NCBI GenBank assembly: GCA_025531455.1
Contig: JAMYHL010000021.1
Span: forward strand, 555,153-619,152
Length of the DNA stretch: 64,000 nucleotides
Direction of reading: 5' to 3'
Origin: Apiotrichum sp. Y4204
Taxonomy: Eukaryota > Basidiomycota > Tremellomycetes > Trichosporonales > Trichosporonaceae
A program made the position numbers and the translations under genes. Shown piece after piece: positions 1-14,970 of the stretch (its first letter is position 1; each line of letters begins with the position of its first letter). The notes under the pieces are model-generated. The model did not search any database and had not been told where the DNA came from. It saw only the letters and a program-made list of their open reading frames with translations.

Positions 1-1279
1 GTGTTGATGGTGCCTGCCATACTCAGTACTGTTTGCAGCCTCACATACCATTCAGTGAGAGTCCTGGTTTTGTACGAAGCATGTGCATGTTTGCGTGGTT
101 CTCGATATCGAAGACGCCAATGGAGCTCTTGTCAGAAAAGTCAGCGACAAAACTCACGTCAGAGCGTCCTGGTTGATCATCATGTGTTCTTCCCTGCTGT
201 CAGCTGGGCCGGACCCTTAAACTCACAGATCCATGCTCTCAATGTCGTCGAGTTCGAAGCCTCCTACTCCCGCAGCCTGCACCTCCGAGCTCTGGGTTCG
301 AACAAGGTGGCTGAGGATGGCACCAGCGGCACACACCTGGCGTCAGCTGGAAGCGAACCTAGACAGCTCACGGCAAGTGGAGCGTCAACATTGACTCTGC
401 ATCCCAATTTGAGCAGCGAAAGCCGAAGCTTGCCCATCCCCGCGCCGTCTTCATTTTCCTCCTCCGCCTCTTGCTCGGGGACGGAGGCTGAGGGCTGTCC
501 ACGGCCAGAATCGGACCATGACATGGCCGTCGAGGCGCTTGTAGTGGATACGTTCCTGGGAAGGCGCACCGCCGCCAGGTGGTAGGACGCCATGCTGTGC
601 GTGAATTGGCCATGCGGAAGGGTGACGAGTCTGACTGGTGGATTCTGGATGCCTGTGGGGTTAGGGACAAATTGAGGCAAGAAGGAAGACAGGTTACCGA
701 GGGCACATCACCTGTGGCTTACGCACAGAAGTCGTCCATGAGCTTCATGAGCTGGTCTGGCGCAGCGGATGAGAGCACAATCTCGTCTGGCTGGAACTGC
801 TCCACCACTGGACGTCAGCTCGAATAGAGCGGAACTAGCTGACATAGAATGGCAAGGTCCCAGCCCCAAGTATCTTTCGTGTCCTCGAGGACCTGAAGAC
901 GACGCGTCTCGGGGTCAAAGTACGCGGCTGCGAGATTGTTCTGCCCCGGCGCGTGGAGGGCGAGTACCTGGGTAAGTGATCGGGCGAGCGCCGTGTCACC
1001 CACTTTGGCTCCGATGATCTCCTCCTCTTCCTCCTCGGGGAAAGGTTGGAGGTTGGGTGCCGCAATGGGTTGCGGCGTATGCATGGACGGCGGAGCGTAC
1101 ATTGTATGCATGGGTGCGCGAGACGGGTGAATGCCGCTGCTCACGGGGCTCGGAGGAAGATCATAGCTGAAGCTGCTCTCGCGCCGGCGAACGTTGCGTG
1201 GGTTCTGTTCAAACCTCTCCGATATCTCGGATGTCGTGCGCTTGTGAAGGTGGCGGGAACGGCCGCTGAAGCTCGCCAT
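1..1279 (-). CDS. MSH5: MSH5, meiotic MutS homologue (5' part, cut by window edge)
   Basis: MutS-family protein that, with MSH4, stabilises recombination intermediates for meiotic crossovers; it has no mismatch-repair role in known species. The ATG is at 1279. I read seven exons: 1279-844, 807-727, 652-372, 336-227, 193-158, 125-49 and 13-1, with introns of 32-74 nt. About 45 disordered residues and an acidic run (EEEEEE) precede LAAAYFDPETRRLQVLED, the typical MSH5 opening where a living substrate is phrased as 'behaves as a lineage of beta-sheet' MutS connector. Further on come VEQFQPDEIVLSS, LKLGCRVNVDAPLA, GAILSHL and MMINQDALTSIGVFD, which match the MSH5 connector and early core. The ATPase domain lies outside the window. 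The gene name rests on recognition of these segments, and exon joins were chosen to keep the frame open. The last intron could instead end at 29, but that would leave only 20 nt. Confidence 0.85.
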
Positions 1280-1870
1280 GATGGCGTTTTAGTGGATGGG
1301 GTCGGAACTGGTGAGTAGATGAAGATGGAAGATGAGGAAAGAGAATCAATCAAAGGAGAAAAGAGGCTGAGAATTCATTCACAGTAGAAAGCGATTGAGG
1401 GAAGACAAGGCCACAGAGGTTCAGAAGGCGAGCTTCCGATACGAGATGAGTCAACTCGCGTCAGGAAGGAAGACAAAAAGGTCAGGTGGTTGCATAGTCA
1501 GCGCTTGATCGCCGCGACGATCAGTCAGTAGATCGTAGAATGTTCTCAAGTGCGGATATGGACTGTAAATCATCTGAGTTCGTCTCCTCTGCAGATCTCC
1601 AACTCCACTTGCACAACCGAGCCTCAGTACCTCAGTGACATTGTGTTTGCTTGTGGTTTAACAGTACTACAGCGGTTTTCAGATGATATGATCGTTGGCG
1701 AGGGAATGTTGTGATAATGGAGACATCGAGACAGTATTCAAGGGAAGCAGAACGACTCGGCTGGGATGAGAGAAATGGTGCTGATGGGAGAAGGGGTATT
1801 TGTGGGACAGTGCTGAATAGAAATGTGGCCCGGCTGAGGAGCCTTCTACCTACAAGTCAAAATCAGAGCG
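1280..1870. other. Intergenic region between MSH5 5' end and PAP1 3' end
   Basis: It holds the presumed MSH5 promoter (right of 1279) and the 3' UTR of PAP1 (left of 1871). I see no coding exon, RNA gene or repeat that I can support. Confidence 0.6.
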
Positions 1871-4490
<2,620 letters not shown>

Positions 4491-5472
4491 TGTGGTCTAT
4501 CAGCGGTGATCTGTTCGAGATAGAAGGTGGAGGAGGAACAATAGAGCTGGCGGACAGCCTCGCCGTATGATGGAGAGTGATGCCCAGCTGCTCGCTCGAC
4601 TTGAATTTATAGGTTGGCAACGTTGCGCGGGGTGATGAATCCGTTCGGCAGAGGCAGCGCGATGGAGCGGATGAAAGATGCCAGACGGGAAATACACACG
4701 CGCACACACGGATGATGGTCTATGATTTCTTGGTTATGAGGAAGGGAGAGAACAACAAAACGCGCGCACTCCATCATCCATCATCCACAATTGCTGCGCG
4801 CCGTGCGAGACCTTCTTTGCCTGTGTGGTCGCCGGTGGAGGTGACCGCCAATAATGAATGACGGAGGTATTTGGTGGCTCACTGTAGCGCGGTCGCGCGG
4901 GTTGTGCAATTGTGCAGGTTGGTGTGGCTGTGGCACCCCGTCCGGCAGTGGCGGCGACTGTCTGGAATTCTGGAACGCTGTGGCCATAATCACCCCTTTG
5001 GGTCGAGACCTCTGCGTCGCTCTGGTTATTGTCTGTGTCACACAGTCACACAATGGACAATGTCTACGACAGCATGTGTACATCGCGGTAGAAGCTTGCA
5101 TTCATCACAGGTCCAGCCACATTCAAACGTCCACCGATTCACATCTCTGACCGCATGTCTTGCCCTTTTACGTGTGCATTCCAAACGCCGTCGCGATTCC
5201 ACACATGTGGGGGGAGTTCTCCTCGACAGCTGAGGTAGGAGGTGTGTCCTTCGAAACAGCTTTGCGTCGCTCGAACGCAACTCTCCGTAATGTCTGACCA
5301 GCTGGCTGAGCAGAAATTCGTCAAGGGCTTCCATATCACTCTCGGGGACCGTCATCTACACGCTGGTGCTTCTATTCCGTGCTTCTATCCCAGGGGTCAT
5401 AATAAGTACATGTGAGATCTATTATCAGACCGCAGAAGGCATGCTGATGGGGTGTAAGATGTTTTGAGGCGC
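4491..5472. other. Intergenic region upstream of PAP1
   Basis: It contains the PAP1 promoter and the 3' end of the aminotransferase gene. The only candidate inside it is the small minus-strand ORF at 5038-5355, listed separately. I see no RNA gene or repeat. Confidence 0.5.
5038..5355 (-). CDS. Small unrecognised ORF, doubtful
   Basis: A 105-residue intronless ORF with a true ATG at 5355. The N-terminal 30 residues (MEALDEFLLSQLVRHYGEL) look like an acidic, leucine-rich helix. The C-terminus has a Cys pattern (CGWTCDECKLLPRC) that could bind metal. I recognise no family. It lies 117 bp beyond the stop of the aminotransferase gene on the same strand, so it may be part of that 3' UTR or chance. 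It lacks the introns seen in almost every other gene here, and its second half is Arg-rich in the way random GC-rich frames are. Confidence 0.2.
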   Translation of the reverse strand: MTVPESDMEALDEFLLSQLVRHYGELRSSDAKLFRRTHLLPQLSRRTPPTCVESRRRLECTRKRARHAVRDVNRWTFECGWTCDECKLLPRCTHAVVDIVHCVTV

Positions 5473-7149
5473 CTAGGCAGCAGTGGTCTCCTGGCCGTCA
5501 ACGTCGTGCTCGCGGGCCGGGCCGTCCGACTTGGGGACGACATAGGACCAGTCGCCGTGCTCGATCTTGCCGCGCTGGATGCCGGTCATGGTGTCACGGA
5601 TGGTCTTGATGATGGGGTTGGCGGGGATCTTGTACAGCTCGCCGTTGTACTGGATCTCGCCGATCTGGACGACAACGACACCTGTAGAGTTAGCTAACTG
5701 TGTGCTTCCGCGAGGGTTGGGACCAAACTGCTTCGGGAACGGGCATAGCGCCGTCACTCCAACACCACTCCAATATCGCCCTGCTACTCACCAGTGCCGC
5801 AGCCGAACATTCTGGACGATCAGTAATGAAAGACACTCGTTAACCTACCCCTTGAGCGATCCGTCCTTGGTGCCCTCAATAATCTCGGCCATGGGGATGT
5901 CGCGCTCGACAACACGGATGTTCTTGGGAAGGCCGGGGAGGGGGAACTCGGCCTTGCCAGAGGCGTGGTCGTTGAGAAGCTCAATGATCGACGCACGAGT
6001 GACACCGGGAAGGACAATGCCGTTGTCAAGCGACATGGTGACAAACTCGAGGTCTGGAAAGTGTTAGAGACCGGGATCAAACTCAAGGTATAACACTCAC
6101 AGCCGTCCTTGGCCTCCTTGATGATCCAAACGTTCATGGCACCGGCCTCCGAAATGTAGTCCTCCTTGCCGTGGAGCCACAGCGACATGGCGAATCCGGG
6201 CTTCTTGGCGACCGACACGGTACCGTAGTTGGCACCAAGCTTGTACGAACCGGTTCCTCCGGGCCAGGCGCGGATGTACTTGTTGCAAGCGTCGAGGCGG
6301 AGGCCGGTACCGTCGGCAGACGAGTAGAGGCCCTTGCCAAGGTTGGCCGAGGTGACGACGTAGAGGAGGGCCTCGGAAGCGTAGGCGTCCTCCTTAATGC
6401 CGAACGACTCCGAAGTCTCAAGAAGGGTAGGGCGAATGTACAGGTTGTCGCCGTCGCCCTGAGGAACCAGGTCGGCCTCTGCGCACGGTCAGTCTCGCAA
6501 TGTCGGGCTTGGCGGATTTGACCGAGAAGTCACGGAAAAGAATACTCACCGAGGGCGAGAAGCTTGCTCATGAGGTCAAGGAGCTCAGCATTGTCCCACT
6601 CAGCCTGTAGGTCAGATACTGCAGCGATTCATAGAAAACGCACAGGAAGTCCGACACGGGCGGCAGAGCGCTTGAGGCGGTCAAAGTTCTTGTTAGGGCG
6701 GAAGAGACGGAGCTGGCCTGGAGGTTAGCTCGAGCAAAGCTGATAGCCAACTGCAACAACTCACCCTGCTCGTCCTTGTAGCACTTGAAACGGTCAGTAC
6801 AGTCCACATGAGCCGCTTACCTTCATGCCCTCGAAGCAGGTAACAGCGCTACATGTCAACACAAAGCTCACAGCGATGTCACTCGCTACCCACTACTGGA
6901 GGACGCCCGCAAGGGGGTCAAGCGAGATCTCGGCACGCGGGCTGATCTTGGGCTGACCCCAACCCGAGGAGCGGTTCCACGGAATGGTGAGCATGTACCT
7001 GGTTGTCAACAATGTGCCTTTCCTCGGTGCTCAAGTGCTCATCTGTTTGCTTACCTGCCATAGCCGGCCTTGTCGGCGGGCGGCTTGTGTGCCGGCGACA
7101 CGGGCGCAAAGTAGAGGGGGTTAGCCTTGAGCGGGGCCTGGGCGGACAT
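5473..7149 (-). CDS. Branched-chain-amino-acid aminotransferase (BCAT)
   Basis: PLP-dependent class IV aminotransferase that interconverts leucine, isoleucine and valine with their 2-oxo acids using glutamate/2-oxoglutarate. The ATG at 7149 gives MSAQAPLKANPLYFAPVSP. Following the frame through at least seven short introns gives RYMLTIPWNRSSGWG, TCFEGMK, LFRPNKNFDRLKRSA, YIRPTLLETSESFG, then GGTGSYKLGANYG, where the Lys is the PLP Schiff-base residue, then EAGAMNVWIIK, VLPGVTRASIIEL and GMFGCGTGVVVVQIGEI. All are standard BCAT blocks in the right order, at about 400 residues, the normal length. No mitochondrial presequence is visible at this start, so the product is probably cytosolic (the yeast Bat2 role); another start upstream would be needed for a mitochondrial form. 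Confidence 0.93.
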
Positions 7150-9810
7150 GGTGGTTAAGGTGTATGTATGTACAGGAATGAACAAGGAGAGTGGGGCTCG
7201 TTATATGCACAACAGGGAGCAACTGGCAACTGGACAGAGTCGATGTGGGCCAAGACAGAGCTCGGTACAGACTCGAGGTGGAGGGCCATTACCCCACTCG
7301 AGTCGACGGCGTTCAGACTTTTTGGCTGGCTGACGCATGACCGATTGATTGATTGTCTCACTCGGCTCTCGATTAGGGGCCTGCCGGAGGGGAGATCCGG
7401 CCGCGCCGGCAGGAGGGCCAGATGTCCGTAATCCGTGAGCTGCGATCAAAACAAGCTACACCGAAATGACATCTGTAAAACAGCCAGGAATGGGGGCGTT
7501 CTGTGAGTCTGTTGCTGTTGCAGTCGCAGGTGCATGCATATAATGAAGCTTCAATAGTAATCCACTAGCAGCTTGGCAGCCTTAACGCAGAGCGCTGCCT
7601 CTGGCCGAACGACCGCGCTTTGAGAAGGCTTGTCAGGCTTTGAGTGGCAGCTGAGCCATGAAGCAGAACTGCTCACTGCAGCTAGCGAAGCGAGGACGGA
7701 AGGCCTGAGATAGAGAAGAAGTGAAGGTACTCGTTCTCGAAGTTCGGATGCCGGAGTGGTACGGTCCGGGCTTGGTTAGTCGCGCTTGAGAAGCATGCTC
7801 AACATACACGTTGCCAACTGTCGCGTCATGGAACGTTGTGTTCATGCGCTCATGGCCACGACGCGTGAGTTTGCGTGCTGCGCCGCGTCATCAACAGATA
7901 CAAGGCCGAAAGTTCTGAAAGTTACGAGCAGACAAGCCAAGATGGGATAAACGGGGTCGAGGAACCAGGATTTACACGATTCCCAGGTGGCTGCTCTCTT
8001 GCCCCGCTTCTGCCCGCGACGCGTCGCAATGGGAACATGATCATCTGATCTTCAAGCTCATGTAATATGTAGGATCATTTCGAAATGAGGGGCAATCCCC
8101 CTGTCAAGCTCGCGGGATCCGTGATCGTCCTGGACCTGGGCTACTTGTTGTGCGTGCCGCAGAGTGACACCCTCGGGGCCTGGGAGGTCCCTCGGAGCCT
8201 CGGAGCCACGGAGCCTGGCTCAGATCCAGATGTACCTGGTAGCCTGGCTGGGACAGTACACTCGAGTGGACTGTGTGGACTGGGAGCTGCAACTGTTTGG
8301 GAATGCGCCACTCGAGGCGTTTGGCTATAACTCCGAAGAGAGGCACAGAACGCCGAGACACGGACAAGCAGTGTTTGTTTGCAGCGGAGGTGAAAAGGAA
8401 TGGGAGGAGAGGAAACAACTCGACAGTGCCCTGGCAGATGGCCTGATTGGTCCCTGAAAGCTGCTGAACAAGGAAGGACGACGGACACGGCAGAGCAGCA
8501 GAGGCCCGGGGCCTCGGGGAGGAGGCCCGGATAATCTGTTGTGAGTGAGACAACACTGTTCTCCTGCCGCCCTCCTGGGTCGTTCAATTTAGTACCACTC
8601 CTCTCATTTGCATCATCAGTCGCCCCCCGACTGCCATATATGAAGTCCACGGAAATATCCCAGATAGGAAATACTCAGATCGCCAAAGGTGTGTCACTGC
8701 CGCATGCGGGGGAGGAGAGGATCGGGGTATCAAGAGGATCGCAGGAACAGAGTAGAACGTGCATCGTCCGTCCTCTGATCCTCTGATTCTCTGATCCTCT
8801 GGCCGCCGGAGCTCTCGCCGCTTTAGCTGTGCCTTGGGTCGTGCAAGACTTGAGCGCGGTACATCACCACATCACCGCACAACCCTTAATGTCGCAATGT
8901 CCATTTGCCACCCTGTGTACCGCAAGGGCCTGATCATGCTGCGTACAAATTGACATGCCAACATGATCAATATTAGCAACGCGCACAATGAATACAAATG
9001 TCTTTGCATGGCGAGGATGCTCGACACAAGCCAACGCGCCAAACTATGCATGCCACATGCAGTATGTGCCACATCGCTTGCCACTGTCCACTAACCTCTG
9101 CTGGACCAGGGATCGTCTTGAACGAGAAGGTTGTGCAGAGCCTAGTGTAGTGTGTAATACCATTGCTTAGTCCATGTCGACCAAGCACTTGGTTGCTTGG
9201 TTGACTGTAGTACTGTAGCTGCAGATGGATCGTCCAGGCAGAAAAGGAGAGACATTGAATCGAGAATTATTTGCCTGACCCAAACCCCTGCCCTGCCTCT
9301 CATCTCCGTCGTGCCTCTGAGGACACACAGTTTCCCTCCTCTTGCCTCGGCTTGGCTCGCGTGCCGCTTCAGGAAACATACCTGACATTTCCTTCCCTCT
9401 GCTGCGTGTTGCAAATCTCCTTGAACCTTGAGCGGCCAAAGCCTCGGTCTTGATGCCTTGTTTGCTCGTAGCTCGAGAGCCTCTCTCCCTTTGCGGGGGG
9501 CGCAGCTTTCGCGGCTGTGTGTGGTGGTATCGAATCCGGGAAAGACCAAACAGCAGGGCACAAGGTGAGTGTGGCGCTGGCGCGTTGGGTTTCTGGATGC
9601 TGGAGGAGCCGGGTGAGCCTGAGTCTGAGCCTAGGCTGAGCCTGCGAGGAGCTCCAGATGTACAGGCATGCAGAGGGTGTGGTGGCCATATGGCAGAAAG
9701 GGACAAAAGGGGGGAAGAGGAGAGAGAGCTGCAGGGGTACCGAGTATATGTGTTGTGTGTGAGTAGTTGTTTCTGTGTGTGGTTTGAAAGGCAGAGTGGT
9801 CGTGCGTAGC
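7150..9810. other. Intergenic region right of the aminotransferase
   Basis: It holds the BCAT promoter (TATA-like TTATATG near 7200 on the plus strand) and 2.5 kb in which I find no spliced gene. ORFs here are short, overlap on both strands and show no family motif. Short iterated motifs occur: repeats of GATCCTCTG/GATTCTCTG at about 8770-8800, and repeats of GAGCCTGAG/GCTGAGCCTG at about 9614-9645. A small intron-rich gene could have been missed. Confidence 0.45.
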
Positions 9811-11196
9811 TCGTGCTGCTTTGCATGCATCATCCTCGAGCATTCTCGCCTTCCATCCCCCTCAGGCCCCAGGCCTCACAAAAGCGACTGCATCCCAGCC
9901 CAACAGCGATCCATCCCCCACAGCGACTGAGCCTACAGCATACTGAGCTGTCCCTCCCCCTGGCCGCGCGGCATCGACAGGCCCCCTCTGTACCCCGTCT
10001 AGCTCTGGCCTCTGGCCCAGCCCCCATATTCCCCCCCTGCTTTCTTCCTCCCCCCCCCACCCACCACAACCGGGCACGACGGCCACCACCACACCATCTC
10101 TCCGCCGCTCGCCGTCGCTTGTTCATCATCCTCCACTACATCCACCCTCGCCCTCGTTACCTCCATTTTCCTTTTGCATCCACCCCATCCCATCCCATAC
10201 ATCCTCATCTCCTACACATCCGGACGCCCCCATCTGCCGCCGACGCCGCCATCGACGTCCCCGCTTCGGCACTCCCACCCCCGTCCTCCTCCGACCCATT
10301 CTCCCACCTTCCCCCCGTCACTCATCTCCCTGTACCCTCCGCTCGTGTCTACGCGTCTCCCACATCTTACACATAACCTTGAACCAACCACATCACACCC
10401 ACAATATACTCCCTTTTGTTGACAACAACAACCACATCCACCTACACCCGCAGCACATCACCGCAACCTTTGCATCACTGCATCCCGCTTCCTGTTGCCT
10501 TTGCACAGACTTGTCGGCGCCAACACTCTTTCACCGTCACGAGCTCTGACTTCCCTGCCACCGCCACTACCGGTAACTGCATCCACCATCGCAGCGACGC
10601 GCACGCACCTCGGCCTGTTCCATCTCTCTTTCCCAGCGCGATCCATCGCGCGTTCTGTGTATCCAGATCGCGTTCCACGCTGTGAAAAGCGGTATTACGC
10701 GTCTCCGGTCTCTCTCGGTATACAGGACTAACCTGCATCCATCGTGTAAGGGTTGACTCGACCCGTCGAGCAATCCACTGTAACTGCTCTGGATCAAGAC
10801 TGGCGACCTTGCTCAAGTTCCACAAACTTGGATCTCCGTCTCCATATCCATTTACCATCAACACACGAGCCCGGCCCATCGCTCGACCGGCTTCCGTCCC
10901 CCCTGGTGTTATTGCAACCCTATACTGCTGATACGCCAGGTCCTCGTTTGGAAGCTTCCTTCAGCCGATAGGCTCTGAACTGGGTACGCTCATCACGCCA
11001 TCCACGACATCGCAGAAGATCGGAAGACGAGAGCACACCCGCGACAGCTTGCCGATCTAGTTCCGTGTCCAAACCCCTCTATCCTTGGAGCGTCAACCAG
11101 CCTGCATCCATCCCCAAACGACACGGCGCGACCCGCGACGCGCGCTGTGAGAACGCTATCAGTCCCATCCACCATCTCCAGCACCATTGCTTAAAG
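9811..11196 (+). promoter_or_regulatory. C-rich, probable promoter and long 5' leader of WHI3
   Basis: From about 9830 to 10900 the plus strand is strongly pyrimidine-rich with C runs (for example the C9 run near 10053 and many CCACC/CATCC units); the minus strand is correspondingly G-rich. The tract runs directly into the WHI3 start codon. Several ORFs here have proline/serine/histidine low-complexity products and no homology that I recognise, so I read it as promoter and leader, possibly with upstream ORFs, rather than coding sequence. Leader status is inferred from position and composition only. Confidence 0.4.
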
Positions 11197-14038
11197 ATGA
11201 CAACCCCACCATCGTCACTCCCATCCCCCGCCCCTTCAGCTGGCTCATCCAAGCCAACGAAACCACAAACTTTCTCCTCGATCGCAGCGTACCACTCCAA
11301 CCACGCGTCCCCTCCGGTGGGCAGCTCGCCATCGGCCGCAAGTCAATCCACTGGTCCTCTTCTCGACGACGGTGCATCGACACCGGACGCATCATCTGAG
11401 TCTTTGTCAGAGGACGCCCACCACCAGACACCCCAGCCTCCGTCCAACTCGGCTGGTTCTGGATTTCCGTCGCATGCCTATCTCCCGCAGGTGACCGCCT
11501 CTCCTCCTCCTCACGCTCCTCCATACGTCCCCCCAGCTCAGCACGCTATGGCCCCGGATCCTATTCACACTCTATCGCCCCTTACGCCTCAGGCCGGATC
11601 GGTCTGGGGAACTGCCGGTTGGCGTGCTGGTCCCCCCAGCGCCGGACCTGGATCAGCGTATGGTCCTCCCTCTGCATACCCACGAGGTGCGCCAAATGGC
11701 CATCCTACACACCAGCTGCCTCCTAACCCTCTCGAAGCATATGGCGCGCCCGGCTCGCGCCAGTCCATGACATCTACTCCCGGTGCCGGCCCTGCAGGCG
11801 GCGTCAACGGCGCCCCAGCGGGTCGGTCAAACTCGCAGACAGGCGAACCGCGGGATCGCCGGAGAGATCGCCACCGCGACGATGACGGCCGGGAGCGAGA
11901 CGATGAGGAAGTCATTAGCACAATCTTTGTGGTTGGATTCCCTGATGACATGAGCGTAAGTCGTTCGGCTGTCCCGGTGAACAGGTTGCTGATTTGATAC
12001 ACAGGAACGCGAATTCCAGAATATCTTCACCTTTGCGCCCGGCTTCGAGGCGGCGACTCTCAAGTTCCCTTCGGGAACTGCCCGCCGCGAGCCTGCCGCC
12101 GCCGCTGCGCTCTTGGCTGAGCTTCAACACCTCGCAGCCAACCAAGGCAACATGGGAGGTGTTCCCCTTCCTGTGTTGACCCCTGATCATCAAGAGCAAA
12201 CCATGGACGAGTCGTTCGCTGCAGCTATGAACTTTGGCACGCAGTCGTCTACCGCATCCAATACACCATCGGCTGCCATGTCGTTGACACCGTCGGCCCA
12301 GGCTGGACCCACTTTGGGCCCAACTGCCATCCCCCCCTCAGTTCCTCCGCGTCGGCAGACCATTGGCTTTGCGAGGTTCAAGACGCGTGCGGATGCCCTG
12401 GCTGCTCGCGACCACCTCCAAGGCCGCCGCATCGACCCGCTTACTGGGGCAACCCTTAAGGCTGAAATGGCCAAGAAGAACCTTCACACCAAGCGTGGTG
12501 CAGGCGGTGACGACCTCGTTGGGCTTCTGCTTCGCTCTGGACGCCTCACGCAGCTCGTCACGCAGCAACAGGCGCAAGTCCAAGCTCAGACTCTCCTGTC
12601 GGCCGGGCCCCAAACTGCCGGTCCCCACTCTGGTGCCGCTCAGTCAGCAAAGGAGGCGTGGGATGCTTGGCCTGCGCCGAACGCAACCAGTGGTGAGGGA
12701 AAGGGCGACAAGCTGGCAGCTCCACAACCTGTTGGTTCGTCCAACTCGAACACGTCGGGGTCGCCTCCGATGTCTGTAAAGTCGCCGACCGCGCGCCCAA
12801 CAGACAGCAAAGCACTCCTTGCTTTGGCTGAGGAGGCCGATGAGCTTGAAGGCTGGTCTGTGGGTTCAGTAGGCATGTCCGGCATGCCTATGGACTACCC
12901 AACATCTGCGTCCAGCTCAGGCCGCTCAGCCGGTGCACCTCCGATGTCGTCTGGAGGACCCTTGGCTACAACACCTTCAAATCTCCATGGGCCCCAGCAC
13001 TCTAGCCTCGGTGGTGGATTTGGCGGCTACCAGCACAATTATGGCGCTGGCCTCGGATTTGGAGCAGGCGGACAGGACGGCTCACTTGACCCCCGAAGTC
13101 TTGGCATCGGCAACATGAACCCTGCCGACCAGAACCCGCCCATCAACACTCTCTATATTGGCAACCTTCCGGCCGTCTCGCCCCCGACACATCCACCCAA
13201 CTTCCTGGAGGAGTCGCTGCGCGCACTGTTCCACCGCCGTCCCGGGTTCAAGCGGATGTCGTTCCGCCAAAAGATCAACGGCCCAATGTGCTTTGTCGAG
13301 TTTGAGGACATTCCGTTTGCTACCCAGGCAATGCGTGATCTGTACGGCAACACGCTGAACAATCTCGTCAAGGGTGGAATCCGTCTCTCGTATTCAAAGA
13401 ACTCGCTCGGCCAGCGCGGCAACTCGCACCAGCAGGCGATGGGTAACTCGATGTTTGGTGGCATTGCGCACACGGTCGCTCTGGCCGGCATGAGCCCCAC
13501 CCCTGCCAACAACCAGATGGCTCCTGGCGCACCGGGAGGTTATTCGCTGGCGGTCACCCAGCCTGTGCCCATTGGTCCTCCCTCGAATCCCGGCAGCAAC
13601 AGTGGAAGGCAAAGCGGTGGTGACGCGCCGTCGTCGTCGCTGTCGCCCACCGCCCAGCCGTTCAACGCGCCGCTCCCTCCCACGTCACCCCGCTCGCAAC
13701 GGTTCTATGAGCGTCAGCCTCCGAACGCCGCAGGTGGTTCCAATAACAACACCGCCCAGCCCCAACCTTCCCTCTCAGTCCCGAAGGGCGACCCTGCGCA
13801 ATCTGCGTTCAACTCGTACACTCCGACCTCCACAACCCCAGGTGGATTCTCACCCGTTTCCTCGCCGATCCGAACTCCAGCCTCTCTCGGCTGGGTTTCG
13901 TCATCCACGGGCAACGCAAATTCGGGGCCATTTGGAGGGTTTGATGCCTTCTCCGCCATGCCGCATCACAGCCTCGGCTCGCTGAATGGAGCTGCCAGCG
14001 CCTGGGGTGCAAGCGGTTCCACCAACACATCGGCGTAA
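11197..14038 (+). CDS. WHI3: Whi3-family RNA-binding protein
   Basis: RRM protein of the Whi3 family, which in yeasts binds mRNAs such as G1 cyclin messages and can form condensates that control cell-cycle entry and cell asymmetry. Two exons, 11197-11955 and 12005-14038, give 930 residues. I chose the first ATG in frame (MTTPPSSLPSP); the open frame upstream begins only with non-ATG codons. A disordered Pro/Ser-rich N-terminus precedes a first RRM-like segment, ISTIFVVGFPDDMS + EREFQNIF, continuing to QTIGFARFKTRADALAA (about residues 245-385). The canonical C-terminal RRM spans about residues 665-755: INTLYIGNLPAVSP (RNP2), MCFVEFEDIPFATQAM (RNP1) and the conserved end IRLSYSKNSLGQRG. Disordered Gln/Ser/Pro linkers fill the rest. 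The unusually long C-rich leader may carry translational control. Confidence 0.9.
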
Positions 14039-14970
14039 GTCGTCTGGCAACCCGACTCGACATATACCCTCGCGCATCACGATCCATTGCTACCTCTTTT
14101 TTTGGGACATTGTCTTCAAGCTGCGCCTGTGCTCTCCTCAAGAGCCTCGCTGTTCAAGCACTACGTTTGATCTCGTTCACCGCCCTTAATTTTGCACACG
14201 CACACCCACAGTCACTTATTGTCTCCGTCATATTCATATCGTCGCCCACGCCCATGCCCATGCGCCCATTGCCACAGCACCTGCACCAACCGCATACACA
14301 TCAACGTGCATATCAAACTTTCTTGTCTGGCCGCGCCCCCACGGCGCCGTCATCACACCACACACCAACCTCATATCCACCACGACTCGTCAACGCAAGT
14401 GTACCCAAACGTATCAATACCCCGCACGCCACACCGTCGGGTGTATCCGAGCCGCCTCGGTCGTACCTTGTTGCCACACCCATTCCAAGCCAATTCCCAT
14501 TCCACATTCTCATTCTCACTCCAATTCTCATTACGGTCTGTTTCATTGCGGCCGCTGGTCGCGCCACTTCATAGCATGCCTGACGATGTATATTGTCTGT
14601 CACGATTAGTTGTGTCGGAAGGTTTGCGGACTGAAGTTCCTTGATAGGTCCATCTCTTGAAGCGCTGAAGATCAAGCGCACGAGTACCGCTCCCACGAAT
14701 GACTCACATCAGCAAGGGTGCCTCGGCGCACGGGTAGGCAACTAGCAGCATGATGAACGGAGTACTGGAGCTTGACGTCGGCGCCGAGATTGACGTGGTC
14801 AGTTGTTAGGTCTCACACGAAAGCCAAAGTGAAAGGTGAATCAGTGCGGAGATGTCCAAAGACGTCTTCAATCTCCAATAACGTTAAGCCATCGCCATTA
14901 GAAAGTGATGTTGATGCATACACGGAGCGGGGGTACAAGTGAAAGCCGGGGGGTGTCGATTGAGGAAGCC
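14039..14970. other. Convergent 3' region of WHI3 and MRP10
   Basis: Both flanking genes point into this stretch, so it should hold two 3' UTRs. The part from 14190 to 14560 is again pyrimidine-rich (CACACCCACA, CCCATGCCCATGCGCCC). I see no conserved coding segment; ORFs on either strand are low-complexity. Confidence 0.5.

Noticed and set aside
24..48. A 20-nt intron in MSH5
   Set aside because: The nearer AG gives an implausibly short intron. The next AG gives 35 nt, in line with the other introns of the gene, and keeps frame.
9167..9833. Overlapping minus- and plus-strand ORFs of 119-219 residues
   Set aside because: Low-complexity composition in a repeat-like stretch. Most begin at non-ATG codons and none shows a motif.
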